A DNA stretch of 64,000 bases from Leucosporidium creatinivorum (GCA_001600635.1 BCKL01000002.1:685425-749424); one strand, 5' to 3'. Positions 1 through 12,816 are shown, numbered from the stretch's first letter. The notes: generated from the sequence alone by a model not told the origin. A program made the numbers and translations.

Positions 1-3000
1 TAGTCGACATCTCTCTCCGCAGCGTCTTGCTGTAAGGGTCGTAAGGCGCCGAGGGCTCGTCGTAGCCCTGTCGATCATCGTAGCTTTGGCGACGTCCAGT
101 AGCGGCTCCGTAAGGCGCGTAGCTCGATCCCGAGTCGTAGGCTCCGTAGGTGGCGGGCGCGGTCTGGTTGCCATCCGCGCGAGCCGAGTACGGGTCGGCC
201 GAGAGCGTCGACTGAGGGTAATGGGCGTACGAGTCGGCAGTGGTCGGGGCAGGTGCGGGAGGTGGATGAGGAGGAGCGGCGGCGGCGGCGTAGGGATCGC
301 TGACGGCGCCAGTGAAGTAGTCGGGCTGCAGGGGAGCCGACGCAGGCTTGGTAGGCGAGCCAAAGTTGGACGTGGAGCGACTAGGAGGCGTGTAGGTCGA
401 CTCGCGTGAAGGGACGTCGGAGGGACCGTAGGAGTCTTGCTCGTCGGTCGTCGAGGGAAGGTCGTAAGACTCCTGCTCGCCCAAAGGCGCAGCGTAGGGA
501 TCATACTCACCCTCGCCCTGTTGCTGGTCGTCCTGCTGATCGTTGTTCTGGACATAGTCGTAGCCGTCCTGAGCATCGCTCTGTCCCGTCCATTCTCCGT
601 AGGTGGAGCCCGACGTCGAAGTGCTCATGCCTCCATCGAAGACGGCCGAGTCGTCGAATCCGTACTCCTCGACCCCCGCCGCTCCACTCGACCTGGCAGC
701 GGGAGGAGTCGATGCGCCCGACTCGACGCCCGTCCTCTTGGCGCCGAGGTGCTCCTCAAAGTAGTCGTCCTCTTGCTCGCCGTTCTCGTTGATGTAGATC
801 TCCTGCGGCTGCTCCTGCTCTTCGGCTTGATCGACGTTGTCGCCATCGAAGTCGTCCACCGGTTGCTCCTGATCGTACTGCTCCTGAGGGCGGAACTCGG
901 GGCTTGGCGCCTCGAAGCTCAACTCGGGGATAGGGCTCTTCTGCGCCTGCTCCTGATCGAGTTGCTGCTGCTCCTCCGAGACCCACGAATCGTGCTGGTA
1001 CTCGTGCTGGAACTGGTCTTGAGGCTGCGCATCGTACTCGCCCGTCTCCTGATCGTACTGCTGCTGCTCCTCGGGCTCGTATCCGCCTTGCCCCTCGTAT
1101 TGGCCGTACTCCTGCTGCTCGTACTCGTGCTGAGCTTCGGGCTCGGGCTCGGGCTCGTGTTGAGGCTCAGGCTCGGCCTCGACGATAGGTTGAGGGGGAG
1201 GAGGAGGTTGCTGACGTTGTTGCGGAGGAGGGGGCGGGCGAGCGGCGACAGCTTGCGGGGGAGGAGGTTGCCGGCGAGGCGCCGCGGGAGCAGGGGCGGG
1301 GCGAGTCGCGGGAGGAGGAGGCGCACGAGCAGATGCAGGAGGAGGAGGGACGCGGTCTGTCGAAGCGGGAGGAGGAGGAGGACGGGCTGCAGCTGGAGGG
1401 GGAGGCTGGCGAGCGGCGGCGACGGCGGGAGGAGGGGCTTGAAGCGCTCTCTGCTGCTGGCGAGGGGGAGGAGCTCCTGCGCCTTGCTGCTTGGGCTCGC
1501 GAGCGTATTGGTCTTGCGACTGAGCGCGGTTGAAGGCGGGAGGAGGAGGGGGAGCGGCGGCGGCTGCCTGCGAGGGAGTCCGAGGGCGCGAGTCGTACAT
1601 CGAGGTAGCGGGCGAATCATAGCTCGACTCCTGCTCTTGGTAAGACTGAGGAGCGGTGGAGCCACTCGCCGAGTCGTCCTCCCACGATTGAGCTGCGAGA
1701 GAAGAGTCAGCAAGCGATCTGTCGAAAGCGAGAAGACCGACGACATACCTGGTGCACGACCTTGCTGCTGCTGTTGCTGCTGTTCCCAGCTCGGTTGCTG
1801 CTGCTGGCCGTATCCCTGCGCGCTCGGAGGCGCCTGTCCGGCCTGCTTCGGCTGAGCTTCCCTCGGCGCAGCCCTCTCGGGAGGAGGGGCGTACTTGCTC
1901 CTTTGCTGCTGCTGTTGGGCAGGGGGAGGAGCATACGCATTCCTCTGCTGCTGACTCGGCGGCGCCGGAGCGAACTGCTGCCTCGGAGCCTCGACCTTGG
2001 GCGGCTCGGGCCTGGTCTGCTGCTCGGGCTTGGGCTCCTCCTGCTCTGGCACCACCGGCACGGGAGGCATGTCGGGGATGGTGGCGTAGGGCGAGTCACC
2101 GGCGAAGGCTGAGATGCCGCGTTGATGCGGTGCGCGTCGAGGTTGGACGGGCGGGGGAAGACGAGATGAGGGAGGAGGCTGCTGGCGAGGACGGGCAGAG
2201 GCGCCGACTGGAGGAGGCTCGTAGGTCGCGTAGAGAGGCTTCTTGGTGGGAGGAGGGCTGTAAGGAGTGGGCGCCTTGGAGAGGGCTGAAGCCTTGGAGG
2301 GAGGGGAGCTCATTGAAGGCGCCGACGACTGCTGTTGGGGTTGCTGAGGCGGGGCTTGCGAGCGTTGGCTCGATTGATAGCGAGTCGCTTGCTCGGGAGC
2401 AGCAGCGGGAGTCGCCTGAGCAGGGGGAGCGGTCGAGCGCGCCGGGGGAGGAGCAGCGTAGCTCGTAGATGGCGCTTGAGTCGATCGGGAGGGAGGAGGG
2501 GCCGAGACGTTTGATCTCGCGGAGGAAGGAGGGGCTGCTACTGCTGCACCGGTGCGGGGAGGAGCTCTTGATGCGGGAGGAGCGTTGCTCGAAGCTGATC
2601 CCGTCCGAGGAGGAGCGGCCTGTCCCTGCGCCGAGCTCGTTCGAGGAGGGGGAGCGTGCTGACCGCTGGCTGACGTCGTTCGGGGAGGGGGAGCGTTGGA
2701 AGCCGCCGAGCCCGAACGAGGAGGAGGTGCGACTGCAGCAGCGGGGCTCGAGCGAGGAGGGGGAACGGTTCCAGCGCCTTGAGCGACGGAAGACCGCCGA
2801 GGAGCAGCTCTTGAACTGCCTACCGAGGAGGTGCGAGGAGGAGGGGAGAAGGCTGAGCGGTACGGCGCAGCTGGAGGCGAGGTGATGGGAGGTGGTGATG
2901 TCGCAGGGTTGGAGTAGGTGGGAGTGGGAGGAGCGTAGGGCGTGGGCTGCTGAGGAGCGTAGGAGCCGAATGAAGCTTGTTGAGGCGAGTAGGGGTCGTA

Positions 3001-4493
3001 AGGAGCGGCCTGCTGGGGTTGCTCGTAGCTCTGAGGCCGCTCGTAGGTGGATTGAGGATGCTGGTAGCCCGACTGAGCTTGCTGGTAGCCCGACTGGTCG
3101 TAGCTCGTCGGCGAGGGTTGCTGGTAGCCCTGCTCTGATCCGTAGGTCGACTGGCCGTAATTCGACTGCTGATCGTAGCTCGACTGCTGATCGTAGTTCG
3201 ACTGCTGGTCGTAAGGCGCCTGCTGATCGTAGCTCGGGTGCTGCCCAAACTGCTCGACCTGCTCCTCGTAGCTCGGCCATTGCTCGTCCTGAGCCGGCTG
3301 CTGCTGGTAAGCGGGCTCCTTCTGCTGCTGTCGGGTGAAGAGATCAGCTCCCAGACTCAAACTCTACTCCAAAGCGAGAAACTCACGTAGTCGGTCGCAG
3401 GCGGAGGCGAAGCGAAGGACGACTGCGGCGGAGGAGGGGCGCGCGAAGAAGCGGCGGGAGGAGGAGGTGCGGTGTGCTGCGATGCAGCAGGAGGAGGAGG
3501 AGCGACCTCGGTGGGGGCGGGAGCGGGAGCGTCGTAGGAGGAAGCGTAGGGATCCTGGCGTTGCGAGGCCGACGAGGTAGCGTACTGATCAGCGACGGCC
3601 TGGTGTTGCTGCTGCTCCTGCTGGTACTGCTGCTCCTGCTGGGCGTAGGGATCCTCCTGATCGGCATAAGGATCCTGACCCTCGTGATACTGATCCCAGC
3701 TCTGCGCGTTGGCTCCCTCCTCGTCGCCAGCACTCGGCTGCTGGTCCCAAGTGCCCGCGTAGCTTCCCTGAGGCTGCTCTTGGTCGTGCTGCTGAGGCGT
3801 GATGTCCGCCTCGTGCTGCTCATGCTGCTCATCATACTGTCCTCCCCAACTCTGCTGCTGCTGCTCCTCGCTCGCCTCGCCACCCCATCCTTCTGCCGCG
3901 GCGGCTTGAGCTGCCGTGTCGGGGAGGTACGAGTTGGTGACGGGGTCGTAGCGGAATCCAGGGTAGTAGGGAGGTTCGATGTAGTCGGTGGGCTGCTGCT
4001 GCGACGCGTCGTTAGAAGCATAGGGATCCGCCTGAGCGGCCGAGGATGAGTAGCCGCCGTCGGAATAGCCCTGCTGTTGCGCTCCGTATTGCGAGTAGTC
4101 GTAGTTGGCCTGATGCTGGTCGTATCCTTGGTGTTCTGTAGCGTATTGCTGCTGATGCTGAGGCGCTCCGGCCTGCTGAAGCCAGTCGTTGGACGAGTCG
4201 TCACCAAACAACGACTGGCTCCCCTGCTGGCTGCCTTGACCATGATGGCCTCGACGTCGGCCTAGCTCTGGTGATTCCGGTTCGTCCTCCTCTGGTACGG
4301 TGCTGATACCGCCGTGCTGCTGAGCCGAGTTGGGGTAGCCCGAAGGCGAGTGCTGAGGCTGCGAGTTGAAGAGGTCGCCGCCGTTCGAGTCGTCTGCTGA
4401 GGAGCCAAAGAGGGAAGCAGCGTTGCCGACTGACGACAAGGCTCGTTGATGCCCTTGACCCTGCTGGCGCCCAGGAGGGGGCATTCCACTCAT
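1..4493 (-). CDS. Sec16-like COPII scaffold protein, N-terminal part (partial)
   Basis: The gene starts at the ATG at 4493 and runs off the left edge. Exons are 4493-3387, 3327-1749 and 1692 to beyond 1, with GTGAGT and GTATGT donors. About 1,450 residues are visible. They are almost wholly disordered: Q/Y-rich repeats (YDQQS type) early in exon 2, then many APPPRTSSA-like repeats, then acidic stretches and repeated DPYA/YDPY motifs. A segment near residue 180 reads PPYYPGFRYDPVTNSYLPD and an early one SLFGDDSSNDWL. These resemble the N-terminal half of fungal Sec16, which organises COPII budding at ER exit sites. The conserved Sec16 central domain would lie outside the window, so the call is tentative. 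Any other large low-complexity scaffold would fit the composition. Confidence 0.5.
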
Positions 4494-5061
4494 CTACAGA
4501 CGGCGACCACAGCCAGAGGGAGAGGGAGAGAAACAGCGCGTGAGCCGTGTTCCGGTTTGTGGGGTGGGAGAGGGCTGTAGGACGGTAGTGCTACAGTACT
4601 CACGTTTACTGCTCGCGAAGAAGTGCCGAGCCTCGCTGATGGTTTGAGCTCAAGACGAATCGCGAGCTTGGTCGGCCTCTCTCGTCTCGCTCGACGTGTC
4701 GGTGAGACCCTTTCATCGACTTTCCATTCGACCTCGGGAAGGCTCTACAGCGAAGGTGCAGTAGGCTGTAGAACGATGCGAACTCGACCTACACCCTCTT
4801 TCGCAGCCCAAACGACTCCTTTCGCTTGCTCTCTCTCTCGCCGAGTCGATATGAAGCCCGAGATTAAGAAGTTGGATTTTTGAGCCAAAGCAGCGGGGTG
4901 GTTCGGGGGGTCTACAGCTATAGAATAAACAGAACGGCGGGAAAGAGGAAGAAGGAAGGTAAAGTAGGCAAAGCACTTCACAGTGTGGTCAACGCGAAAC
5001 GAAAAAGAAAAGAAAAGGACTCCCTCCACCGAGATCTCATACTCGACTCTACTGCCTCCAT
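4494..5061. other. Intergenic: 5' flank of the Sec16-like gene, 3' flank of the glycogen-binding-domain gene
   Basis: No credible coding exon is seen here. The short open frames lack the C/G-ending codon bias of the neighbours. The stretch should hold the promoter and leader of the leftward Sec16-like gene and the 3' UTR of the next leftward gene. Confidence 0.5.
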
Positions 5062-7120
5062 CTACTTCTCCTTGTGGAACAACTTCTTGAAGAACGAGCT
5101 CTTCCTCTTGCTGCTTGCGGGCGACTGTCCGGGCGCATCGCCGTTGCCCAAGCCCTCGGCAACCTTCTTCTTGAGGTTGGTGCCGAGGTCCTTTGCTGGG
5201 GTGGAGGGAGCCGAGGGCGCAGGGGAGGAAGTAGGGGTAGCCTCCGAGAGAGGAATGGTAGGAGCGACGGCCTGGACGGGGACAGCGGGCTGCGAGGAGA
5301 TGACCGAGGGAGTCGAGCTGGAAAGGGCGGCGGCGCTCGAGGGCAGAGCGGCGCTCGAGGCGAGAGGAGTCGACTCGTTGAGGGGGATGACGGGGGCGAC
5401 CGACTCGAGGGGGACCTTGGGAGCGGCGGGGAGGGGCTCGGAAGGAGCGGGAGAAGGGGCGGCGGCCGACAGGGGGATCACGGGCGCGATTGAGGCGGCG
5501 GGAACGATAGGTTCGGGGGCGGCCTTGACGATGGTGTTAGCCTGGATGGGGCTAGCCTGGACGACGGGGCTAGCCTCAGGCTCCTTGCTGAGTCCGAGAG
5601 CTCCGAGTACGGAAGCGCCGAAACCGGTGGCAGCGACCTTCTCGTAGGCGTCGTGAGCCAACCTCTCGCCCTCGGCGTAAGCCTTGTTGGCCTCGACGAT
5701 GGCCTGGTCCTTGAGCTTGTCGGCCTCGACGGCGAGCTCGTGAGCCTTAGCCTCGGCCTGCTGGAAGGTCTGGCTCTGCTGGATCGACGAGGCGGTGGTG
5801 GAGGCGGTCTCTCCGGCCTTGCTGACGCCGACGGATGCCGACTCGGAGGTTTTCGAGGCGAGAGCAGCCGCTCCAGCGCCAACGGCGGTAGCTCCAGCAA
5901 CGGCAGCTCCGAGGAAGGGAGCTCCGGTGGACTTGTCCTGCTGGTGGGCCTCGCTAACGGGGGCCGAAGGTGCAGCGGGGAGGGTGTTAGTCGTCGTCTG
6001 GATGGGGGTGACGTCCGAGGTGGTGGTGGAGGTCTGAACGGGGCTGACGACGGCCGTGGCCTTGGCCTCCTCCTCTTGCGACGAGACTAGGGTAAGGGGC
6101 GAACTTCCAGTGACCGAGGTGATAGCAGCACCGGCGAGTCCAGCAGCTCCAGTAACGGCAGCGGCGACTCCAGCAGCTAGAAGGGAGAGCTCGAGTCAGC
6201 TAAGCGAAGTCGGCGGGCGAACCGAGCGAGACTCACTGGCTCCAGCGAAGAGGCCGGCCGACTCCTCCTCCCTCTTCGCCTCGACAACGGGAGCAGTCAC
6301 GGGCTCGACGATGACAGCGGGCGTAACGACGGCGGCATCGGTGGTAGCAATCGACTCGGGAACGGGGAGGATGGCCTCCTTCTTCTGTCCCTCGCCGGTG
6401 GGAACAACGACGGGCGCAACGGGCGCCTCGGGGGCTGTATAGAGGTGAAAAGTTAGTCTGAATCTAGCTCTACACGACCAGCTTGATCCTCACCGGTGTA
6501 GACGTTGTTGATGTTGCCCGAACCGTCCGACTCATGGGGCTCATCGGGGTTGTGCTGCCATGCTCCATCGACGATGTACTGTGGGGAAGTGAGAGTCAAT
6601 TCTGCTGCTCCACAGCCCTGCGAATGCTTCAATACACACCTTGAAGGTGATCTTCTCGCCGTACTTGATCGGCAAAGTGGCCGTGAGCTTGCCCTCGTTG
6701 TTGCGGGTGAGAGGGAGAGTCCTACGCGGAGATGTAGCCCGTCAGCTGAGCTCTCGGTAGCACACCAGTGAGGAGCAGAGTACTCACGACTTCCACTACA
6801 GAATCGCACAGCAGCAGGTCAAGCAGAATCAAAGTCAGCCCTTCCCTTCTCCCCCAAACAAAGCTCTGGCATCATCGAGCAGAAGGGGAGACAAACCTCG
6901 TCGAAGGATCCAGTGGCCTGTAGTGATACAGCAGGGTCAGCTCTCTGTTCAACTGCAAAGACGACCGCATGCACTCACAATGACAGACTCGGCTTGGCCA
7001 GCCCTGTTGGATGCGAGAAGAGGGAAGGGGAGGGAGAGTCAGTCGCTGTGCTTCTGTAGGGCTACAGAGCGAGCAAGGTAGGACTCACCAGGTGAATACG
7101 TGTGCGTAGAGATCAGACAT
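5062..7120 (-). CDS. AMPK1-type glycogen-binding domain (CBM48-like) protein, Crp1/Mdg1 family
   Basis: Eight exons: 7120-7089, 7003-6979, 6917-6897, 6795-6788, 6721-6640, 6578-6494, 6434-6237 and 6176-5062, giving 521 aa. Every junction closes in frame. Residues 1-84 form an AMPK1_CBM domain with HVFTWAGQAESVIATGSFDE, then WKSTLPLTRNNEGKLTATLP and YIVDGAWQHNPDEPHESDG, ending GNINNVYTA. This is the signature of the yeast Crp1/Mdg1 proteins and the AMPK beta subunit. The remaining 430 residues are Ala/Val/Thr/Pro-rich and disordered, with a possible helix before a strongly basic C-terminus KRKSSFFKKLFHKEK. The domain is cut by seven introns; one exon is only 8 nt and two are 21 and 25 nt. The sequence does not settle whether it binds glycogen, membranes or DNA junctions. 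Confidence 0.85.
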
Positions 7121-7623
7121 TTGATGTATAGTACGAAGGCGAGTCGACAAAGTAGGAGGAAGAGAGGGCCAGCAAGCTGAGCGGGCGGAGATGGCAATTG
7201 GGCTCGAAATGGGCGAAGGCTGACAAGGGGGCGGGCTTGGGTTCAAGACTGTGAGGACAAGCGAGCGAGGGTAGTAGCTAGCAGAAGCTCGAAGATGTAC
7301 CAGAGTAAAGAGCGAGTCCGCTTGTGAGGTCAAGCAGCGCAGAGACAGGATGAAGGGGCTGGGCCGAGTCGTCGCCGAGTCTCGTTCAACCTGAGTCTCA
7401 CCTCACTTACGGACTCGAAAACGCTGTGCAGCCATCTGTCGGGGATTGAATCGAGCAGTTGCGAAAGCTCGCAAGTGCGGTGCAGGCGGCGCTCTCTCGG
7501 CTCTCGCATGTCGTCCTCGGTGGACTCTCGCTCGCTAAAGACTGCCGCTGCTGCTAATCAATCACCCAAATGTTACAACAGGAGACATCAGACTGCTAAA
7601 CCAGACATTGAGTACTATCACCA
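7121..7623. other. Intergenic: promoter side of the glycogen-binding-domain gene
   Basis: This lies between two leftward genes. No exon or RNA gene is recognised. It should contain the promoter and leader of the gene starting at 7120 and the 3' UTR of the RhoGEF gene. Confidence 0.45.
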
Positions 7624-10600
7624 CTACAGAGTCCCTCTTTCCCTTCCACTCTCTACAGCCAGCACCTCCGTCTCTCCCTCTCCCAACCCGCTCGGCACGC
7701 CCATGGACCGAATCCTCCTCTTGACAGCCACGTTCGTCGTCGCCTTGCCATCCACCGAACTCTTGAGATGCGTCTCCATCTCCCTCTTGACCTTCTGCAG
7801 CCTTCCCGCCCAGTAGATCCTCTCCTCCCTCTCCGCCTCCTTCTCTTCCTGACTCTCGGCATCCTCCATCTCGCTCAACGCAAGCGCCGATCCTTGTCCA
7901 TCCCTCCTCGGTCCACCAAATCGCATGAGGTACATATCACCCGGGCTCTTGGAGAGATTGCCCAGCCCTGGAGGAGCGCCGAGCGAGTTGCGACGATTGC
8001 GGTCGACGAAGGAGGTCTGGCCGTCGCCGGCGGAGAGGTGCTCGGTGTGGGTGATGGGGACGACGAGGGAGTTGAGGAGGGAAGAGTGAGAGTACGAGCG
8101 GTAGGCGTAGAGGTATGATCGCTCGAAGCATTGGAGCCAGTGCACGCGGGATTGGAAGGAGAGGTCGAGGGCAGGCGGGCGAGGAGAGATGGGAGGCGTA
8201 GAGGCGGGAGAGGAGTTGAGCGAGGCAGATAGGGGTGGGAGAGTAAGGTAGAGGTCGAGAGTTGCGGCGGTGAAGGCGCCGAGGGAGAGGGGAGTGAGGC
8301 GCTCCGAGCTGGTCGAGAGAGGTAGCAGTTCGAGCTTGATGAGGTGGTCATGCTCTGATGTAAGAGTGATAGAGTCAGCTTAGACCGAGCAGCGCAAGCA
8401 ACGCCGTCGACTCACCAGTCTTGCCCGACAAGTCGGCCACTCCAAGGACTCTCGCGATCCCTACTCCCTCCAACACTCTCAATACTCCATCTTCGCCCGT
8501 AACAGACGATCTCCTCCTGGTAGATCCCATCTTGGGTGTCCATCTGCCCGCCTCACTACCCTTCGGCGCAGCAATGACGACCATGTCCGAGAAGACAAAC
8601 ACCTGCACGCTCGTCTCCTTGGCCTTGGTCTTGACAACTCGCCTGGAAGAGCGTCGAACGGGCATAGTATCGGAGAAGGCGGAAGGAGAGCCTTGCGGGG
8701 CGGAAGCGGAAGGGCGAGATGTGGCGGTGGAGGAAGCGACGGTGTTGGAATCATCGCTGTTGCTGTTGCTGGTGGAAGAGGTGTTGGAGACCATCGAGTT
8801 TGGCCGCAGGAAGTTGGTGAAAGGAGGAGGTGCGATCGAGGAAGGCTCGCTTGTGAGGGCGGAGGCGAAGGTGCTGTGTCGCGAGTTGGCCGAGTCGGGA
8901 GTGGTGAGGGGCGAAGGCCAGACTCCGAGCTCGCCAGAATCGTATGCGCCAGCAGAGCTCGATCCCGAGTCGTCCGAGACGTAGGATTGGGGTCGCGAGT
9001 TGTCGGGCGAGAAGCGAAGGACGGGAGGCGAGTCGAGTCCAAAGGCTCCTCCGCCGACCCTCCCGCCGCCAGCTGCACGGCGCCTTCCATCAGCCTCAAG
9101 CGCCTGTCGATCCTTGTCACTGATGAGGACGCGCCGAAGCTGACCCTGGTAGATGAGGCGACGATCCCGTCTCGCCAGCTGGAAGTCGGAGGGAAGGCCG
9201 CGAAGGCGAGCAGCGATCTGCTTGATTTGCTCGTATTCGTCCTCGCGGGTCTTGACTTCTTGCATGACGCGGATGATGGTGTCGGTGGATTCGAGTAGAG
9301 CGAGGGTGTCGAGGTAGTCGGGGTGAGAAGGAGGCGTAAGGTCGGCGAGTTGCTGAAGAAGGGAAGCGACGTTAGCGCTGAGCTCTAGGGCTACGACCAC
9401 CTCGAACTCACCTTGAAAAACAGGGTATACTTCATCAGCCTCTGCACCGGCTTCAGCAGGTAGCTGCTGAGCGACATGCCTCTGCACTCGGGCAGCGCGC
9501 TCTGCATCCTCATAAACTCGCCGAAGTCGCTGCTGGGGTCCACCGTCATGACGTCGATCATCTTGGTGACGGCCTCGAAGCGAACGAGGTAAGGCTGGTG
9601 GATTTCGAGGCGGAGGACGTAAGGGATGAACGCTGAGGCGACTTGGAGGACGACGGAGGATGGCGAGGCGCGCCGAGCTGCTTGAAGAGCTGAGGAGATC
9701 TCCGAGTGAAGCTGTGGCGGATCAAGTCAGCGAAAGCGCTTTGCTACGCTAGAGGACGACTTACGTATACGATATCTGTCGCCCAATCGAGCAGTCTCGA
9801 TACCGGCACTGGCACGCCCTTGATCCAACCCCCTTGCTCCCTCCTCAATGGCAAAGCAAACAACTCCATCACACTCTTCAACCCCTCGACGAAGCTCTTC
9901 TCCGTCTCGCACAACTCCCAAATGACCTCCTGCCTCCTCAGCTCGGTAGCGCCGAACTGAGCGAGCAGCGACTCGTATTCCTCGGTCGAGATGGTGGAGC
10001 GCCAAGTGCGCATGGAGAGAGGTGCGGGTGACATGGCGCTGGGTGAGGAGGAGAGGGAAGCTGGACTGGGAGAGGGTTGATAGCTGGGAGAGGCGGGGGA
10101 GGAGAGGAAGGAGGTGGTCGATGCTCGAGAAGCGAGACGAGGGGAGGGTGTCGGCGGACCAGATTGACGACGAGGAGGGGTCGGACTGAATGGTGAAGAA
10201 GGACCTGGCGACTCGGATGGGGAGGCCATGGATTCGGGAGCGGTGTTGTACGAGGTATTGTCCGATCCGCCCCTCTTCGCCGGAGGTCGACTCATGCTGC
10301 CGTACTGCTGCGACGGCCTCCGCTGCAGCACCGACGCCTGTCGCTTCTCATTCTCCTCGCGCTTCTCCTCCGCCTCGGCCATCTCCTTCAGACTCTGTAC
10401 CGACGTCGACCTGCTCCGCCCAATCGTCGTGAAGACACTCGAAAGCCTTCTCATCGACTTGGAGGACGACATGCCTCCCGAGGTCCTAGGTCTTGGTTTG
10501 GCGAGGCCTTGCCCACCGCTCGCGTCCATCGAGTTGCGGCGATTCAGAGTCGAGTCCACGGGCGAAGGGACCGGACTTCCCTCGCGAGAGATGGGAGTCG

Positions 10601-11861
10601 AAGAGGGAGGGGTCTGGAGAGAGGGGGACGGTGCTGGAGAGCTGCGAGTCGAGGATGTACGAGAGCGCGAGGGGGCGGTGTTGACGCGCATGAGGGAGCT
10701 CTTGCGCCGAGGAGGTTCTGGTCGGTCGAAGGGGGTGGGAGAGTTGAACGATGTGCGAATGGAGGGCGGGATGGGAGTTGATGAGGATGGGAGAGAGCGA
10801 TGGCTGGAGTCTTGAATGTCTGTGGGTGATGCAACGGCATGAGATTGGGATGGGAAGGGGTAGGAGGGCGAGTCGGTGCTGGAGGAGGCGGTCGGGCCGA
10901 GGGGAGTCGACGCGGGGGGGTTGCCTTCGAGCGAGGTGGTCCTTCGAGTGAGCAGAGGCCTCGAGATCGAATCGTAGCCCGACCCCGCGAACATCTCTAG
11001 ACTCAAGCCCAGCCCGTCGTTACGCCGCTCGGCGACCCTGCTCGACAGCCGCTGCTCGTCCTGCAGCGTGAACTCGCGCGAGCCCGATCGCGAGAGATTG
11101 CGATGAGCTTGCACGAGTTGACGGATGGATGTCGGCGCTTCGTCGTCGTGTGCGCCGTCTGCAGGCGAATCCTCGGCGGAGTCGAAAGTCGACGGCCCCT
11201 CCCCTGGCGTTCGGTCGTCGTCGCTGTAGCGGAACGAGATGGGGATCTCGTCGGGGTCGGTGATTCGGAGCGTCCGTAGGGTGCGCGACATGGTGGGGGA
11301 GTTGTCGAGGATGGTGGGCATCGGCGGTGGGAAGTCGTCTCTTGAAGTCCGCCGAGAGACCCTTCCCTTCTTTCCACCCGAGTTCGGCGCTCCGTCGTCT
11401 TCGTCGGCGGTAACGAAGCTGTCCGTCTCGCTGGCTAGTCCATCGACGTCGAATGTCGAGGCTGTCGGCGAGACGGGGTTCGAGTGAAGCGAGCTCTCCC
11501 GGACGGGCAAAGCTGCCAAGAGATCGCCTGAGCCCCGACGACTCGAGAGACGTCTCTCCCCGATGCTGGATCCCAAGCTCGATAGCGAGCTCCTCCTAGC
11601 CTCTGCCCATACGACAGCCGGGTCTTGCGCCCCGCCTTCCCCTTCGCTGCTCCTTCTCGAAGTCGCCGCGAGCCCTCTCGGCGTAGAGAGCACAGGGTCG
11701 TCCATCGAGTCGGTTGAAGTTGATGCTGGTAATGAAGGGTGCGACTTCTTATTGGAGGTGGGAAAGATGGCGCGGCGAGGAGAGCGAAGGGGGCGCGGAG
11801 GAGGAGTGCGAGAGGAAGAGCGTAGAGAGGAGCGAGAGGAGGACCGAGGTGGGCTCTCCAT
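7624..11861 (-). CDS. Rho guanine nucleotide exchange factor (DH domain plus PH-like region)
   Basis: Exons are 11861-9765, 9711-9412, 9352-8416 and 8354-7624 (1,354 aa; all phases close). Residues 1 to about 630 are Ser/Pro/Arg-rich and disordered. A Dbl-homology domain spans roughly 640-865: it opens with RRQEVIWELCETEKSFVEGL and contains the conserved helix SSYLLKPVQRLMKYTLFFK. The following 150-250 residues, with QLARRDRRLIYQGQLRRVL and later VQVFVFSDMVVIAAPKG, fit a PH domain broken by a Ser-rich insert. DH-PH proteins load GTP onto Rho/Cdc42 GTPases at the cortex to direct polarity and cell-wall growth. The start is the first in-frame ATG of the long exon; an upstream coding exon cannot be excluded. 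Confidence 0.85.
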
Positions 11862-12816
11862 TGTTGCTGCTTCTGGATCGAGCGTGAGGAATGATAGGCC
11901 CGAGAGTAGCGCTGGACGAGGCCCGACAGCTGTTGGCGGCGAGGAGGGTCAGATTATGCACCCGACGGAGCTCATTTGAAGCGAGCTGTGCTACAGCAGA
12001 AGAGGCTCAACATCCACTTACAGTCCTGCTGCTGCTGTCTCCGCTCTGCTAGCCCATTCGCCCCGCTGCCATCCTCAAGAGGCCGCTCGCTCGTGCTGGC
12101 CAAGGGTTCTCCGTCTCGCATCCCAGTCCTGATCGACTAGGGGAGCAAGACGAGATTGTAGTCGTGTAGAGTTCCTCTTGCTGCTAGAGGGCCTTGGTGC
12201 TGGTCGATGTGAGGTTTTGGTCGAGCAGCCGCCCGCGCGGGGGTGACCTGAGGCTGGGCGCACGGCGAAGGGGCGAGATGCGCTAGTATTCCTGAGTGGT
12301 CCTGGCTGCAGGACGATAGCTAGAGGGGTGATTCTCTGCTGTAACGAACGTCGGTGTGAGGAGAGCAGGCAATGACGAGGTGATGGGCGGAGGACGAAGA
12401 GCGAAGGCACTTGGTCGCTCGGCGGCAGTCGAGCTCTCAGAACTCTCGTGTCATCGCTCAATTAACCCGTGGTTTGCTCGAACGGGTAGGTTGCTTATTC
12501 TCCTGCAATTGGCGCTATACCTTGACCAGCTTGCCATCCAGCGGAGCAGCTCCGACCTCGCAGGCGGCGGGGCTTCGCTCGCCCGAGGCAGATGTGAGTG
12601 AAACAAGTACAAAAGCCTTTGCAGGGCCGTACAGCCGTCGTCGTCGAAATACAAGTCCTCTCTCCTCCGCCTCCTCCGAGTCCGAACCCTCCCTCCTTCT
12701 CTCCAGCGCCGAAGCTCCGCGACCCTTCCCCTTGCTGCCATCCGAAGCGGTCGTATCGAGGTGATGTAGGATCGTGTGAGGGTCGGAGGAGGGTGCGAAG
12801 GGTGTGTGAATGTTGC
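11862..12816. other. Intergenic: RhoGEF promoter and RPB12 3' flank
   Basis: This is about 950 bp between the RhoGEF start and the RPB12 stop, both leftward. A short acidic/basic open frame (about 12780-12530 on the minus strand) has no recognisable family and is not called. No RNA gene is recognised. Confidence 0.4.

Noticed and set aside
437-1855. A 472-residue rightward open frame, very Leu/Arg-rich
   Set aside because: It is the antisense shadow of the Gln/Glu-rich exon of the leftward Sec16-like gene; its start is not supported and its composition mirrors the repeats.
8375-9487. A separate gene for the PH-like part of the RhoGEF
   Set aside because: Exon phases join it smoothly to the DH exons (CAAG|GTGAGT and TTCAG|CAACTC), giving one protein.
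12451-12741. A leftward 96-residue Arg-rich frame downstream of RPB12
   Set aside because: No family resemblance and no consistent codon bias; more likely 3' flank.
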